64,000 nucleotides of DNA from Syncephalis plumigaleata (GCA_025201365.1 JAIXMF010000008.1:744001-808000); one strand, 5' to 3'; shown: positions 36,858 to 48,690, counted from the first letter of the stretch. Notes: a model not told the origin generated them from the letters alone. Made by a program: numbers and translations.

Positions 36858-38025
36858 ATGAACAATAGTCATTTCTCTCTATTAGAGACGATGCTCTATG
36901 AACCAGAGCATGGTATTCTGTTGCTTAAACAACATCTAGAACGATTAAATCGTGCAGTTATCTATTTCCACCGTAAATATCCATTGTATTTTGTACATCA
37001 ACGGATATACATCAATTACAATTGCAATTGAATACTGCCATCAAAGAGAAAGTGAATGATCATCAATCAGCTCGTGTAATTATTATAATTGCTACAATTG
37101 CTACAATTACTATTGGCTTATTTCAATATCATTGAGTGTAGATTCGTTTATTATGGCATCGAGATAGTCGTGCTTCCATCGAGGTGATTCCTATTCAATC
37201 ATCTAGTCATACGCTTATCGATGGTAACTATCCTCATGTACAGTAACATGTATATATGTACTCATCATTGTGATATCTACTAGTGCCATTACATGTTGTA
37301 TTAGCTAGTCAACCGATAGATTGTTCAGATACATCATTCTTATGTCATAAAACAACTCGTCGAGAGGTATATGATGAGGCACGCCAACAACATGGTAAAA
37401 TCTAATATTAATGAGGTATTCTATACTCTCTTCTTCTTCATTCTAACTATTACGTTATTACTCTCTCATCCGCTCATTTAGGAGTTGATCCACATAACCC
37501 GGATGCTCCTTTTGACGTCATACTCTGGAATACTAATGGTGACATTACCGAGACAACCATCGCCAATATTGCAGTAGAAAGTAATCTCCAGATGGACAAG
37601 TACAATGGTTAACGCCATCTGCACTCAATCATGGTAATGATCAATGATCAGTGAATGAATTTATCAATCTAACAACAACGAATGATCCTGTATCTATTGC
37701 TCTCTCTCTCTTATTATTTGGATAACTAATGTAGATTTATTACCCGGTACATTTAGAGCCGACCTATTAGATCGAGGTGAGATTATCGAGGCGGTATTAC
37801 CAAAAAAGATTTCATCCAAGCAGTCAAGGTAAAAAAAAAGGAAAGAATAGGAGGAACAAATCAATCCACACGTATAATAATAATGATGATGATAATGATG
37901 ATAATAATACCAATCATACTAAGCTACGACTAATATCGATGACTATATAGCAAGGTCGGCGTGTTCATTGTTTCAACTCAGTACGCAAACGATATCCGGT
38001 CCAGGTGGTATTGGTCGATGTTTAA
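36858..38025 (+). CDS. PLP class IV enzyme, aminodeoxychorismate lyase-like
   Basis: Fold-type IV PLP protein resembling 4-amino-4-deoxychorismate lyase (pABA/folate synthesis; PabC, yeast Abz2), especially the lyase half of bacterial PabB-PabC fusions. Start MNNSHFSLLETMLYEPEHG, then ILLLKQHLERLNRAVIYF. Next are IRLLWHRDSRASIEV, the PLP-lysine segment FLCHKTTRREVYDEAR, FDVILWNTNGDITETTIANI, WLTPSALNH and LLPGTFRADLLDRGEI. The last exon gives QGRRVHCFNSVRKRYP and ends VLVDV. About seven exons, ~250 aa. Three one-base frame breaks are inferred near 36998-37005, 37588-37592 and 37801-37806; the last is in an A run. Homology resumes after each. Substrate by similarity only; a D-amino-acid or branched-chain aminotransferase is less likely. 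Confidence 0.75.
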
Positions 38026-38109
38026 CGAGCATCGTAACCCATACTTCTACGTTTACTAATAGATGATGGAGATGCTAATAGTAATAAACAAGGCGTAATT
38101 AATTACACG

Positions 38110-39946
38110 TTAATAATCAGATGTAAACTGCTTACCATTGGGTTTCAAGATGGGTTGCGCGAGATCAGGTACACTCTGCGAGAATCGAGGCTCATTATGA
38201 ATGCTGCCATTGTTACTGGATCCGGAACGAGTAGTGCGTGGCGTTTCAGTTATATTAGAGTCGGATCGATTACCACTGACACTTGATGTGGATCTCTATC
38301 ATACACATTGATGGACGATTAGTGTAAAATAATGATAATGACATTGTGAATGATTTGCTTTAATTGCATTACCTGTCTAGAGATAATAGGATGACGAATA
38401 GAGTGTAATCTAATAAAGAGCAGCATTATTATTATTATCTAGAATATACTTTATGTTATTCCTATGGAAACATTCATTTACCTTTCATCGGTCATTAAAT
38501 CTCGACGGGTAATCCTGTCTTTCGTCGTAGTTCGATTAGTTCCTTTCGATAGGCACCGGCCTGATTATGAAGAGTAATCACTAGCATGTATGTATAGGGT
38601 TAGTATGAGTGAAGTTATAATGGATAATGCATCATCATCATTACAACAACAACAACGTATTACGTACGATCTTTCTCTAGTTCGGATATTTTGATACGGG
38701 CACCGTTTACTTCGGCCTTTAACATTTCAGTTACCGTTTGCTGAGACTCAAGTATTCCGAATGAGATGGACGTCGATGATGTCTCCTAACAAATGGTAGC
38801 GTCAATATCATGACAACTTATTGTTATTGTTATAAGCAGCATTCTCTTACATGGTGGGTGAACCGATCGGTGAACTTATATTAGTGGCACTAGCACTGCC
38901 TGAACTAGCCTCACGTCCCGGTGACTGTTGCATCCTCAGCCCATCGAGTTGTTTCTGTAGTTTATTGACGACAAATTCTTGTTCCCGTTCCAATGCATTC
39001 TCAAGATCGATCTTCTCCTGTTGTAACTAGTACGTAACAATAACAAATTGGTTTAGGTTAACATGCAACATTATTACAATAGCTACTCCCTCTCTCCCTC
39101 TCTTCTATTTCCATTAATCGCTTACCTTCTCCAATTTACGCTGAAGTGTATTAGTCAGGTATTCCTCTTCTTGTTCAACTTGTTGCAAAAGTTCTCCCTT
39201 CTCCTTTTTAAGATCAGATATACGCTTTAGTAGCGTGTTCGATATGTACTCCTCTTCTGCTCTGCCGATGCTTGTAAATCCACTGTAAGCTGTCGTAAAC
39301 GCTGATTCTCATGGCGTAGAATGTTGATCTGACCATTCTCCATTTCCAATTCAAAGCGTAACTTTTTAATACAATCTTGTTGCAACTGAGCAATATGAAC
39401 CGTTTCCTCCAATGCCTTTTTCACATCCGCCGGATCCTCTAGCGAACTAGGTATGGGCAGATAAACTCATTCTTCAATATAGGATTACCTTGTTCAAGTG
39501 CCACTTTTGTACGACGAGCCTAGCATGTCATTCATGGACGATTAGCGTATACGCACGCAATACATTGACATTGATATTTCACTTACATGGCCCAGTTGTG
39601 AAGCAAGCGATTGATTCAGTGATTTGGTATCACGTTCAACATCTTCGAGAATCTCACGTCTACCCTATAATGGAGATAGCATTAGTTTAATTATATCATC
39701 ATCATTATCGTCATTATAAAATAGCTTACCATGTTCAAATGGTAGCGTGTCCGTGTTAGCATTTGAACTAGTTGTGCTATTTGCAGTTGATGCAGGGGAG
39801 GTTTGCGAACGTAAAAACAAAGCCAGTCGATTATTGAGACGTTGAATCTCTGTCGATTGCTGCTGCACCAACTGCTGTAGTTCAGTTGTCGTTTCCGGCA
39901 ACGGTTCCGGTCGAGAGAGTCGACGCACTTTGTGTGGAAACTCCAT
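38110..39946 (-). CDS. CCDC6: CCDC6-family coiled-coil protein
   Basis: Long coiled-coil protein of the CCDC6 type; the animal member is a nuclear/cytosolic scaffold in DNA-damage signalling. Start [19 protein letters not shown] first heptad helix ([20 protein letters not shown]) precedes the family hallmark, repeated EEEY/F-x-N-L-K units: [20 protein letters not shown], then [20 protein letters not shown] and [18 protein letters not shown]. After them come SSPIGSP, a helix ([20 protein letters not shown]), [14 protein letters not shown] and a Ser/Arg-rich tail ending [11 protein letters not shown]. Two one-base frame breaks are seen, near 39253-39260 (before EEEYISN) and 38508-38514 (after RKTG). 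The 3' end converges with the lyase gene 85 bp away. Confidence 0.8.
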
Positions 39947-40794
39947 AGCCTGGCGATACGGTATAATTTATATCTGGTGCGTCTGTCGCCTGAACTCTAT
40001 GCATATAAGGTAGGCTATATGCACTCACGCAATGCACACAGTGTGGAATAGCTAGATTGATAATAAAAAGCAAACGGACAGAATAGCAACTCAATAGGAA
40101 AGATGCTTTGTAACGATAGTTATAAACAGTAGACCAGTCGTATTCTACTCGCTTGCCTCTATATGACCCGTTCTAACTAACTGATTGATGGATAGTATGC
40201 AAACACACGTATGCACTACTAAACTATAAGAGGAGGAGGAGGAGGAACAAGCGACAACAACCGTGAGTGTGTAAGCGTAACACCAACGACAACGACGACG
40301 ATAACAGTAGAAGAGAGGTGGTAGCAATAATAACAAGGATAACAAATAACAAATAGACTAATGCTATTACTTAATAGAAATAGAAGGAAAGAAGCGATGC
40401 AGTAGTTTGTAACGCAAGCGAGTGTTAAGGAAAGGAGAGGAAAGCGACACAATGAGAGCGCTGTGAGTGAGTGAGTGCAAGTGCAAGTGCAAGTGTGATG
40501 ATTAAATAAATGCAATGGCTCTTTATTGATGGTGGTGCACTGTCAATCCTTGCATCCGTTATTCCTAATACTGCACTAAAAGTTAGTACGATGCATCTAC
40601 CCCAAACAGTGTTGTCATGTCGGTGCATCTATACTGCTATTAGAATGATTGAGAATAAGAAAATACAAGTAGCGTAATCGATATGATATGAAATAATAAT
40701 AGTAACAACTTGCTCGTAAATACTATAAGTAAATCAGGATTATGTAGACATTTCACTGATAATACACGCGCGTACTATGATTACATTTTATTGA
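39947..40794. other. Intergenic region between two - genes
   Basis: About 0.85 kb, purine-rich on + (40225-40250, 40380-40450), consistent with leader and promoter of the CCDC6-type gene, which reads leftward from 39946. A CAAGTG hexanucleotide run lies near 40475-40495. No gene seen. Confidence 0.45.
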
Positions 40795-41652
40795 TTATGT
40801 CTCACTAACATTCACTACATTTACAACTTCTTTAGGACGTGGTAGTCCGGGAATAATCGGATTGTTATGGCGGGATACCCGAGGATAGTATGTGCCAGGT
40901 GAAGCAATATGCGCATGCGATACTGCTACTTTGGCACGCTGCTCGAGTTCCCATCGACTTGGTGTTGTCTATAGCAATAATAAACGTAAATTAGAACATA
41001 GAAACTTAGTAATGATGCTATTAATTCAATGGGTGTTTGTATGTGCTCGTACACTAATATCATTGTAATCCTCATCATCAACAATGTTACTTACCTCGAA
41101 TACATTGACGGCGCTTAGTCGATGTCCGCCACTACCGCCACTGCCACTACCACTGCTGCTATTTTGCGTGGGTGGAGCAAATGGTGTATTGGCGGCTATT
41201 CCCATATCGATACTATTCGAAATAATGATAATAATAAATAAGATTAGTATACTTTTACTCGCGCGTCATATATTAAGTGCTATTACCCTGTAATACTCGT
41301 GAGGCTAGCATGTCCAGTTATACCAGCTGGATTGGTATTTGGACGTCGTCCAGGGGAAGAAAACGCGCCCGACGTACCTACACCACCACTCGATCCAGGC
41401 AAGCTAATAATGGAGCAATCGTATTAGATAGGACGGGTAGTCATTTGCGTTCTCTTACCCGCTACTATTACTAGGATAGACTGGACTGAATCCGACAGTA
41501 TTGGTGCCACTACCACCGCCTGCACTACCTCCTCGACCAAATGAGCCACGATTAAAGCCACGTCCTCGTGACATACCGCGATTACCGCCGCTATTCGACA
41601 TGCCACGTCCACGACCGCGGAATCCACCGCTCATATCAGTGGGCGTGTCCAT
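40795..41652 (-). CDS. Small RG-rich protein, uncharacterised
   Basis: Not recognised as a named family. Three or four exons; start MDTPTDMSGGFRGRGRGM. The N-terminal ~65 residues are an RGG/RG domain (GRGRGM, MSRGRGFNRGSFGRGG) typical of RNA-binding or arginine-methylated proteins. The middle is Gly/Ser/Pro-rich (GSGSGGSGGHRLSAVNVFE). The last exon has the only ordered-looking part: PSRWELEQRAKVAVSHAHIA, then TYYPRVSRHNNPIIPGLPRP, ending in EVVNVVNVSET. That block could be a conserved peptide motif. RNA-binding is inferred from composition only. Confidence 0.6.
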
Positions 41653-43787
41653 GTTAGATTGCTAATAAAGTTAGCTGATTAAAGAAAAGAGCGAGTAAAG
41701 AGAAAGAAGCGAGTTACTAGTTGGAAAAAATATTGTTACAACAAATTTATAGTTGACCATTTTTATGTGGAACACATCTCTTTCCCCTTTCAAATATCGA
41801 GTTTTCTAACATCTCATAATGCACGTTACGACTATCTTGGATTATTATTACTGACATGCAAGTATCTAGTGCTTTATTCCATGTTGAGTTGATTGTCATG
41901 TATTGTTTGATATGTGTGTTTATTCGAGTATGTATCGTGAATACGACAATGTAAGCTTCGTATCATTTAATACCATTGGTGACTTTGCTGCAATGGTATA
42001 ATGCCGCATATAGCTCAGCAACAAATAGATAAAGTGACAAAGGACGGTGGTATAATGATGAATATTGCTAGTAATTGTACTAGTACGATTCAGTATGTGC
42101 TACACAAGTCTATGAGCAATTGAAGAAGCTGTTGGTAGAGTAAACTGCATGTGTATGTAAATGAATGAATGGATTTATTAGATCGTAAGTATGTTGGTTA
42201 TACAGCGTAATCAATAATGGTAATTGATTATATTGATTGGATGAATGTCGTATTGCATTATAGATACCATCAAGTATGTTCATGTTCTATTGATACGTCC
42301 ATATGGTCGTGGGATCATTCGATGACATGTCGTGATAGATTGCAATCAATATCGATCACGTCAATTGACAATGGAATGAACAATGATAGATGACATACAA
42401 ATGAACATGTCATGTAGATGTCATGATAACGAATGACATTTGTATGAATGTGACAATCAAGTCAGAATAATAATTACATGCATGCTCTATTATTGGAAGC
42501 TATCGTGTATTGTTCGTAATTCGCACGTATTTCTATGCTAAAAGAGCATAATATCGACTACTCAACTTGATTTGCCATCACTATCCAACTAGGCAGACAT
42601 GCTTCCTATTATTACCTAGCCACTTCTTAATCGACTTCATCGAACAGCCGACTATCCTCACCACACATGCATGTAATACGCATAACAATCCGAGCATAGC
42701 ATAATGTCTAGTGTTAGTGAAATGTGCGACTAAGGAGTTAAAACAAGTGATGATGGAAATGAGTACTTTTATTGACAGGGAAGAATGATGTCGAACAAAT
42801 AGGTGGATGTAAACGAGCAACGTCAGTTCCCAGACTAATGGTAGTTGCATTCGATAATTACAAGCAAGTAAACACTCCCTCCTTCGGCAAATACTCATAT
42901 TCCCCAGCTTGCTTACATTGGACTGAACGATCCGATCACTTTGAAAGCAACGGACATCATGAAACACTCGTACATTGTTGTATGCTTGTATTTGTGCCAT
43001 TGTATCGTGGATAACGGCTACTTCACTCCTCATTAAATGATTGGCTATTCTATTCATTTAGCCCAGGTCTCTATTTGAAAATGAAATAGCTGTAACACGA
43101 TCTGTTGAATTGATCTGTTTTACTCGAACTGAGGTTAATTGCTTAACCTTTGACCAGAAAATGGTCATGCAGTTCCCTCATATGAGGTTGGCAAAGTGTA
43201 CACACTTTTGTTCATGGTGCTAGGGCCTTTCATCTCTCCTCTTACAAAGGTTGGCTTACCTGAATACCAGCCCTGATATTTTTAGACAATGCCATTGTCC
43301 TATCACACCATCACCACCAAAGTAATCCCAATGCAAATGTTTCTCCGTGGAAATAATAAGTAAAAGAGAAATGAGAGTGACGAGTATGGAGGAAATAGTG
43401 GATAGCAGCATAGGATTAAATTACAAGGTCCTGTGAAAAAGATCCCGGATGAAGGAAGTAGGGAGAGAAGGCTTCGGTGCTAAAACAGTATATTAAAATG
43501 TGTAATACAGCGTTATAATATCATTTCATGTCGTTACAACATGTCGGCATGTGGAGTAGATGCTTCGGAGAATTACTCACGTGTATAATGAATGACGCCA
43601 CGATAACCATCATCATGCTTTTCACCTAAATATTTAGCATCATCTCGGCTATAAATCGAGCACTTTTTGACACACTCAGCTTGTCATCTTCATACTCACT
43701 CTTCTACTCTACTCTAACTGCTATCTCTACTTTCTACTCTCGTTCTAGCCAGCTTATCTGTCTATCTATTCCACTAGGCCAACATCA
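41653..43787. other. Intergenic region, 2.1 kb
   Basis: AT-rich, no supported gene. Open frames on both strands at 42581-43057 and 42772-43014 overlap each other and have no recognisable domain. A TATA-like ctataaatcg lies near 43650, followed by CT-rich sequence, leading into the relic at 43788. Confidence 0.4.
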
Positions 43788-43874
43788 ACATAAAGTTCTC
43801 TACTGTTATCGCTATTGCCGTCGCTGTTGTCGCCAGTTTAGTCACAGTTGAAGCCACTCCGCCCTAGATCGTCG
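43788..43874 (+). pseudogene. Relic of a small secreted-protein gene
   Basis: A signal-peptide-like reading, KFSTVIAIAVAVVASLVTVE followed by ATPP, is preceded by ATA where a start ATG would sit. It runs into TAG after 25 codons. It resembles the opening of the CAP protein gene (MKVSVSVLAAIALSVTVAQS), and a TATA-like box and CT-rich leader sit upstream (43650-43780). Looks like the decayed head of a secreted-protein gene; the rest was not recognised. Confidence 0.4.
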
Positions 43875-44282
43875 CGCTACTGTATCTGCTCAAATGTTTA
43901 ATCTTTGGAGACCTATGCGTTAAGCAAACAAGACAAGAACATCGTCAAATGGATATGTTGGTATTCAAGTCATTACTCCTTGGTACAACAACAACAAATA
44001 TATCTACAAGATCATTCAATCATTTATTGAATAAATATGTCCTATTCTGACCATTACATCGCATCTAACGAAATCATATATCATTTTCATTAACTCCATT
44101 ATACGTCACGTTATATCGTATTTGCATTTCAACATTGGACTAATTTACACTTTCAGATGGGATTGAATTGTTAAGAACGTAACTTTATTTCAATAAATCA
44201 CCCAGCACATTATACACATATTCCAATTATGAAAACATGAGATGTAAATAAAATTCGTATAAACTTGCTATTGAGTAGACTG
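43875..44282. other. Spacer right of the relic
   Basis: AT-rich 0.4 kb leading to the 3' end of the secreted protein on the - strand. No gene seen. Confidence 0.4.
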
Positions 44283-45483
44283 TTATGATGGTTTACGGAA
44301 AAATTGAGTAAACTTATTTCCAGATGGTTTCGGCGGTGCTGGTGCTGGTGCTGACATACTCTTCAATGCGGCCACAAGGGTAGCACAATCTCTAGTTGGT
44401 TTCAATGTGGCATATACTTGAAGCAGCGAAATATAGGCAGCTGTAGCTTCTTCTAATTTCTTTCCGGTTGAATCCTGAGGCATCGCAGGGCCAGGCTTCT
44501 GTTGTATATACCGTGCTATTTTCACACGATCCTCAGGAGTAACATTTTGTGGGTTTACCCCAATACGTGGGTCAACGTCGCGTGAAATAATGTGGAGTAG
44601 TTCCTCATGGTAACCACTACATCCATAAGGGCCTGTTGACCCAAGACTTTTTGTTATTGGCGTGGTATTGATATCCAACGGGTTTGTAGGCAGTTGAGGC
44701 CTTCCTGTTACATCAAAGGCAAAGATTGTTGCCTTCAATTGACCAGTAGGTAGTTGCAAAATCCTAGCCTCTACATTTATATGTTAGATAAATGTGGCAT
44801 AACTTGGTAACACTTACTGCTTAAGTTTAAATCTATCTGTTTAATACCGGCATTATAAAGATAAATGGAGCCTACGAAATAGTTAGTACATGCATTAAAT
44901 AGCACAAATAAGCAGCTTACCTTTAAGTATTTGCGGCATGACTTGATTGAGAGTAACAAGTCGATCTGCGTAGCTTTTAGGCTGTATGAATTGCTCCAAG
45001 TACATACCAGCAACATTACGGTAGACAAAACAGTTTCCTGCAGTTTGAGATGGTCCTGCGGGAACTGCTATAGGTTTCACCGGATCCTTCACATAATTAC
45101 GATATTCTTCGTTGGCTCCTTTAAGCGTATCTTGTACGCTCACAAGTGCCTGTTATACAAGGGTAAGTAGAAGTATGAACAATGTCCATTATACTTGCCC
45201 TAAATGCTCCATTATCACTATATCCAACAATGCACGTCATATATGCAGGCTCTCCATTGTACGTAAGCTGAGCAGCACTAGAAGTCCTGTCTCCACTAAT
45301 CCACTGCAAATTTAATAGGCCTTCATTGGCAGCTACTTGCTTTGTGAAGAAGCTACGAGCATACAGGTTTGGATCGGGGTTTCCAGTGACAGCAGTACCA
45401 ACTGCTTGTGTTTGGGTGGCACATGATATCAGTACCAATACTGCAGTTATTGCCAATGTCGTTTGATGAAGTAGTGAGCGCAT
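44283..45483 (-). CDS. Secreted protein of unknown function
   Basis: Not recognised. Start MRSLLHQTTLAITAVLVLIS with a signal peptide ending near TQTQA. Exon 1 is 45483-45199. The next intron (45198-45150) appears to use a GC donor (GCAAGT) with a CAG acceptor, leading to ALVSVQDTLKGANEEYRNYV. Two further small introns lie near 44930-44760. The mature protein (~320 aa) has few Cys (single ones in AYMTCIVGY, GNCFVYRNV, YGCSGYHEE and RDCATLV), no TM segment, and a Pro/Ala/Lys-rich end (PAPPKPSGNKFTQFFRKPS). A conserved-looking stretch is ARYIQQKPGPAMPQDSTGKK. Extracellular location is inferred from the signal peptide; no enzymatic motif was found. Confidence 0.65.
45150..45198 (-). other. Probable GC-AG intron
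   Basis: The frame before (GAFR) and after (ALVSVQDTL) joins only if the 49 bp intron begins GCAAGT and ends ACAG on the - strand. GC-AG introns are a minor class of the ordinary spliceosome. A consensus error at the second base cannot be excluded. Confidence 0.5.
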
Positions 45484-46488
45484 GTTATTCGTGATATCTA
45501 GTAATATCCAAAGATAGGATAGACGAGCGTGTATATGTGTGGATAGCGAGAGATCAAGAGATGAGAGAGAGATGATGGTTTGATGCAAAGAAAGTAGCAA
45601 TATTGCCGTCTCTATTTATGTCGTAAACAGCTCAGATGTGCCAGTCTATTGAAGAGAACGATGCTTCGACCGTAAACAGAGTATTGCGGAACAGAACAAT
45701 CTCAACTCCACATGCAAATTGCCATTAATAGTATAGCAATCACCAGTTATGTTATGTTTTGTTTTATCTTGATGATTCGGAATGTGCCCCATTCTTTTTC
45801 GTTCTACTTTGGATAAAGGGATGCTTCGAGTATAAACCGCGCATTGCGGAACAAAACAATCTCAACTCCATATGTCAATTGCCATTAATAGTATGACATC
45901 CATCAGCTGTATTCTGTTTTTGTTTGACGTTGATAATTCGGAATGTGCCGTTCTATCCCATCTTGCTTTGGATAAAGGGATGTTTTAGTTGTAAACTACG
46001 CATTAAAGAAAAGGAGAAAACATTGCGCGATATCAACTTCTATTATTAGCATGCTCATTATTAGAAAGATACTCATCCAATTTAATCTTGTATTGACTAG
46101 TATATCTATGTACGGATGATCATGTTATTGATAGCTGCCACAATATACTATTGTCAGTATCATGATATGAATCGATTTACATTCAACGAAATCATCGATT
46201 TTATCGTTTCTTCTACGGTAGCTCAGCAGCCCATTAATGGTGGCAAGTATGAATCAAGAACTAGTTATAATTCTTTCCTGGCCTACTTAGCTCTATATGA
46301 ACCAACTCATCGATCATTGACGATGATTAAGCCATGAGTCGAACTATTGAGATATCCATACAATATTGGTACAATAGACGATGTTTTCTTTTTAAAATCT
46401 AATTGTATAAAAAACATAAAAGAAACACGAAACAGAATTAAAGCGTATTCATTTCTTTTTATTCTTCTTTTCTTTTAGGTATCATATA
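45484..46488. other. Divergent spacer with tandem repeat
   Basis: Spacer between the secreted protein (-) and ELP6 (+). Mostly filled by the ~160 bp tandem repeat described separately; the rest is AT-rich. The open frame at 46116-46337 has no recognisable domain. Confidence 0.45.
45660..46010. repeat. ~160 bp tandem repeat, about 2.2 copies
   Basis: Units start at GATGCTTCGA (45660), GATGCTTCGA (45820) and a decayed GATGTTTTAG (45979). Each contains GTAAAC/TAAACC, GCATTGCGGAAC-like sequence, CAATCTCAACTCCA, AATTGCCATTAATAGTATG and TCGGAATGTGCC before the next unit. Copies differ by scattered substitutions, so the array is not recent. No coding frame is shared. Confidence 0.85.
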
Positions 46489-47499
46489 ATGGCGTATGCC
46501 TCTTTGTCAACACTACTTCACGGTGACAGTGAACTGCCACCTAGTGGTGAGTGTCATCTCATTGCAGATAGTCTAGAAGCGGACGGCAACTTTCTACTAC
46601 ATCATTATGTGGCGGCATTCCTTCGTAATGCAACTACTACACCGATTACACAGCCTCAAGTAATATTTATTAGTACTAGTCAGATATTCTCTCATTACGC
46701 TGCTATCGGAAAGAAACTGGTGGGTGCTACTATTCACCTGGTATGATCCTACTAATTAAACGCTATCTCATAAGGGTATGAATCTTATTGCGGCCAAGTC
46801 GAAGAATCAACTCTACTTTATGGATTTACTCTATCGTTTTACGGCACCAGTTTATCCTGCTATTGCTACCGGTGATGTAGCACGTCCCGATATCGCAACT
46901 TACAAACTACCCACGGTACCTAATAGCTCGTTTGCCTGGGTAGCTCAATCGGATGATCCATCTACCATCGATTGGGAAGCATCATTGGCGCGAGTCGTTA
47001 CCATTCTAACCGATTTATGCCGAGATAAATCGACGACACCAACGCGTACCGCAGTGATTATTGATGATTTGACTGCATTATTATTTGCGGGATGTCCGGT
47101 GCAAGTACTCGTAGGATTTACACGCGTACTACGTCGTCTATGTGATACGGTAAATAGTCATTGTAATGTGTAGATATTCATATCCTAACTATATACCGTT
47201 GTAATTAGCATGGAATTAATTTGATTATACTAGCTCATGATGACTTGAAGTTTGAATCAGACGTCGAGCATGATATGTGTATGAAGTTGGTGGCTCGTCT
47301 AGCGCACGTTGTCTTGGCGGTACAAGGACTGGAGAGCGGCGTATCCCGCGACGTACACGGTCAGGTAACATTGATGCGAGGTGCAGCCAAAATGGATGCC
47401 ATTCGAGCTACGACGTTCCATCCTCGTCTATTGCATTATCGTCTTTTGGAGAATGGTGCGCAGTTCTTTGCACCAGGTTATGCGGCCTCTGTAATTTAA
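46489..47499 (+). CDS. ELP6: Elongator complex subunit 6
   Basis: RecA-like, Walker-less subunit of the Elp4-5-6 ring of Elongator, which modifies wobble uridines in tRNA. Start MAYASLSTLLHGDSELPPSG, then HLIADSLEADGNFLLHHYVA (the Elp6 opening strand and helix) and FSHYAAIGKKL joining across the first intron to GMNLIAAKSKNQLYFMDLLY. Next come RTAVIIDDLTALLFAGCPVQ, then INLIILAHDDLK and a final strand region LHYRLLENGAQFF. Three exons: 46489 to about 46721, about 46776-47152, and about 47209-47499. Length ~290 aa is usual. Frame open throughout. Confidence 0.85.
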
Positions 47500-47708
47500 A
47501 ATGACTTGCTTGCCACAATAAAACTAGTAAGACCATGGCCGTTACTCTTTATTAGATTTATACATTCAACAACAGCCTTTATTTAATGTAATACGGCGTA
47601 GCTTATTTGATTGCAATAGTGCAATACGAATGCTATCGAGTATAAGTCTCAAATTTACATGATGATTCATTTTGATGCCTACTTACAATCCATGGCATAG
47701 TATTATTG

Positions 47709-48376
47709 TTAAAGATTGATGGCTGCCATACCATGCGCATCGTAACGCTCACCGGTAACACCGATATCATCGATATGCTTGCGTAGTTCCTTGTCATCCT
47801 CATCGGTGATGGTTACATCGCTTGCACCAAGGTTCTCCTCCATGTACTTGACACGTTTAGTACCTGGAATCACAAAGATGCTGATAGTACAAATCGATAT
47901 AGTCGACACCGAGTCGTTGCAAGCTTTCCTCACAGCATTGTCAAATGTAGGATGGTTCGGCACAGATGCCAATTCGACCACCAGGGTATAAACGAATGGC
48001 AAACTTTGTACAAATAAATACCTTGTCTCGATTATCTTTGAGTACACGAGAGATTACTCGCTCGTTATGTCCCATACCATACGCATTCTACATCAGTGAA
48101 TAATGAGTATTCAATTAGCGTAAACTCTACTGAATAACTTACCGCAGTATCCCAAAAGATACATCCATCCTCGATGGCACGCTTCAATGTAGCAATACCT
48201 GACGCGATAATCTCGCCACTTTCATCGACGGGTAGATCGCTCAATGGTACATTGCCGGATTTTGGACTACCTCCGTAAATACCTGGTGACATACTCATAC
48301 ATCCAAGTCCAATGGCGGGCAATAATGGACCATTGCCGCCGAGTTGTCGCTTTGGAATATCGAAAGTGCGAGCCAT
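47709..48376 (-). pseudogene. Aldo-keto reductase with internal deletion
   Basis: The first part is a normal AKR: MARTFDIPKRQLGGNGPLLP, IGLGCMSMSPG, FWDTA/NAYGMGHNE (catalytic Asp and Tyr present), then SLQRLGVDYIDLYYQH. At that point it jumps, out of frame, straight to the family's late block VIPGTKRVKYMEENLGA and the C-terminus AAINL. About 170 residues of the barrel, including the NADPH-binding middle strands, are absent. A ~0.5 kb deletion with a frame change near 47885-47895 explains this. An intron at 48076-48140 is otherwise normal. Not expected to make an active enzyme. Convergent with ELP6. Confidence 0.75.
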
Positions 48377-48690
48377 ATTGAATGGTAGAGTGTCGTTGTC
48401 GCTAGTATAATTCCATCATAGACTTGTGCTATTTATTTGTTACGAATCAATACCAGTGACATAGTTAGAGTTAGTATGCAGTACTACACTCGGAATGGCA
48501 GTATGACTAACAATTGGTTTATACATGTATTGCCATGTGTGTATATTTTGACAGCAATGGATTAGCTGGTATGACCATTTATATTGTAGCGCATTACATA
48601 ATATACAAACAGTATAACCGTTACACATTAATAATAAACCAATTATTTGCTTTGATAAATGCTATTTACTATCTGCTACTTGTAGTTGCA
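48377..48690. other. Spacer between AKR relic and monooxygenase
   Basis: AT-rich 314 bp between two - genes; nothing recognisable. Confidence 0.4.

Noticed and set aside
42581-43057. 158-codon open frame on -, considered as a transposase or unknown gene
   Set aside because: No DDE or zinc-finger motif, no paired ends, Leu/His/Cys-rich composition like other chance frames here, and an overlapping frame of similar quality on +.
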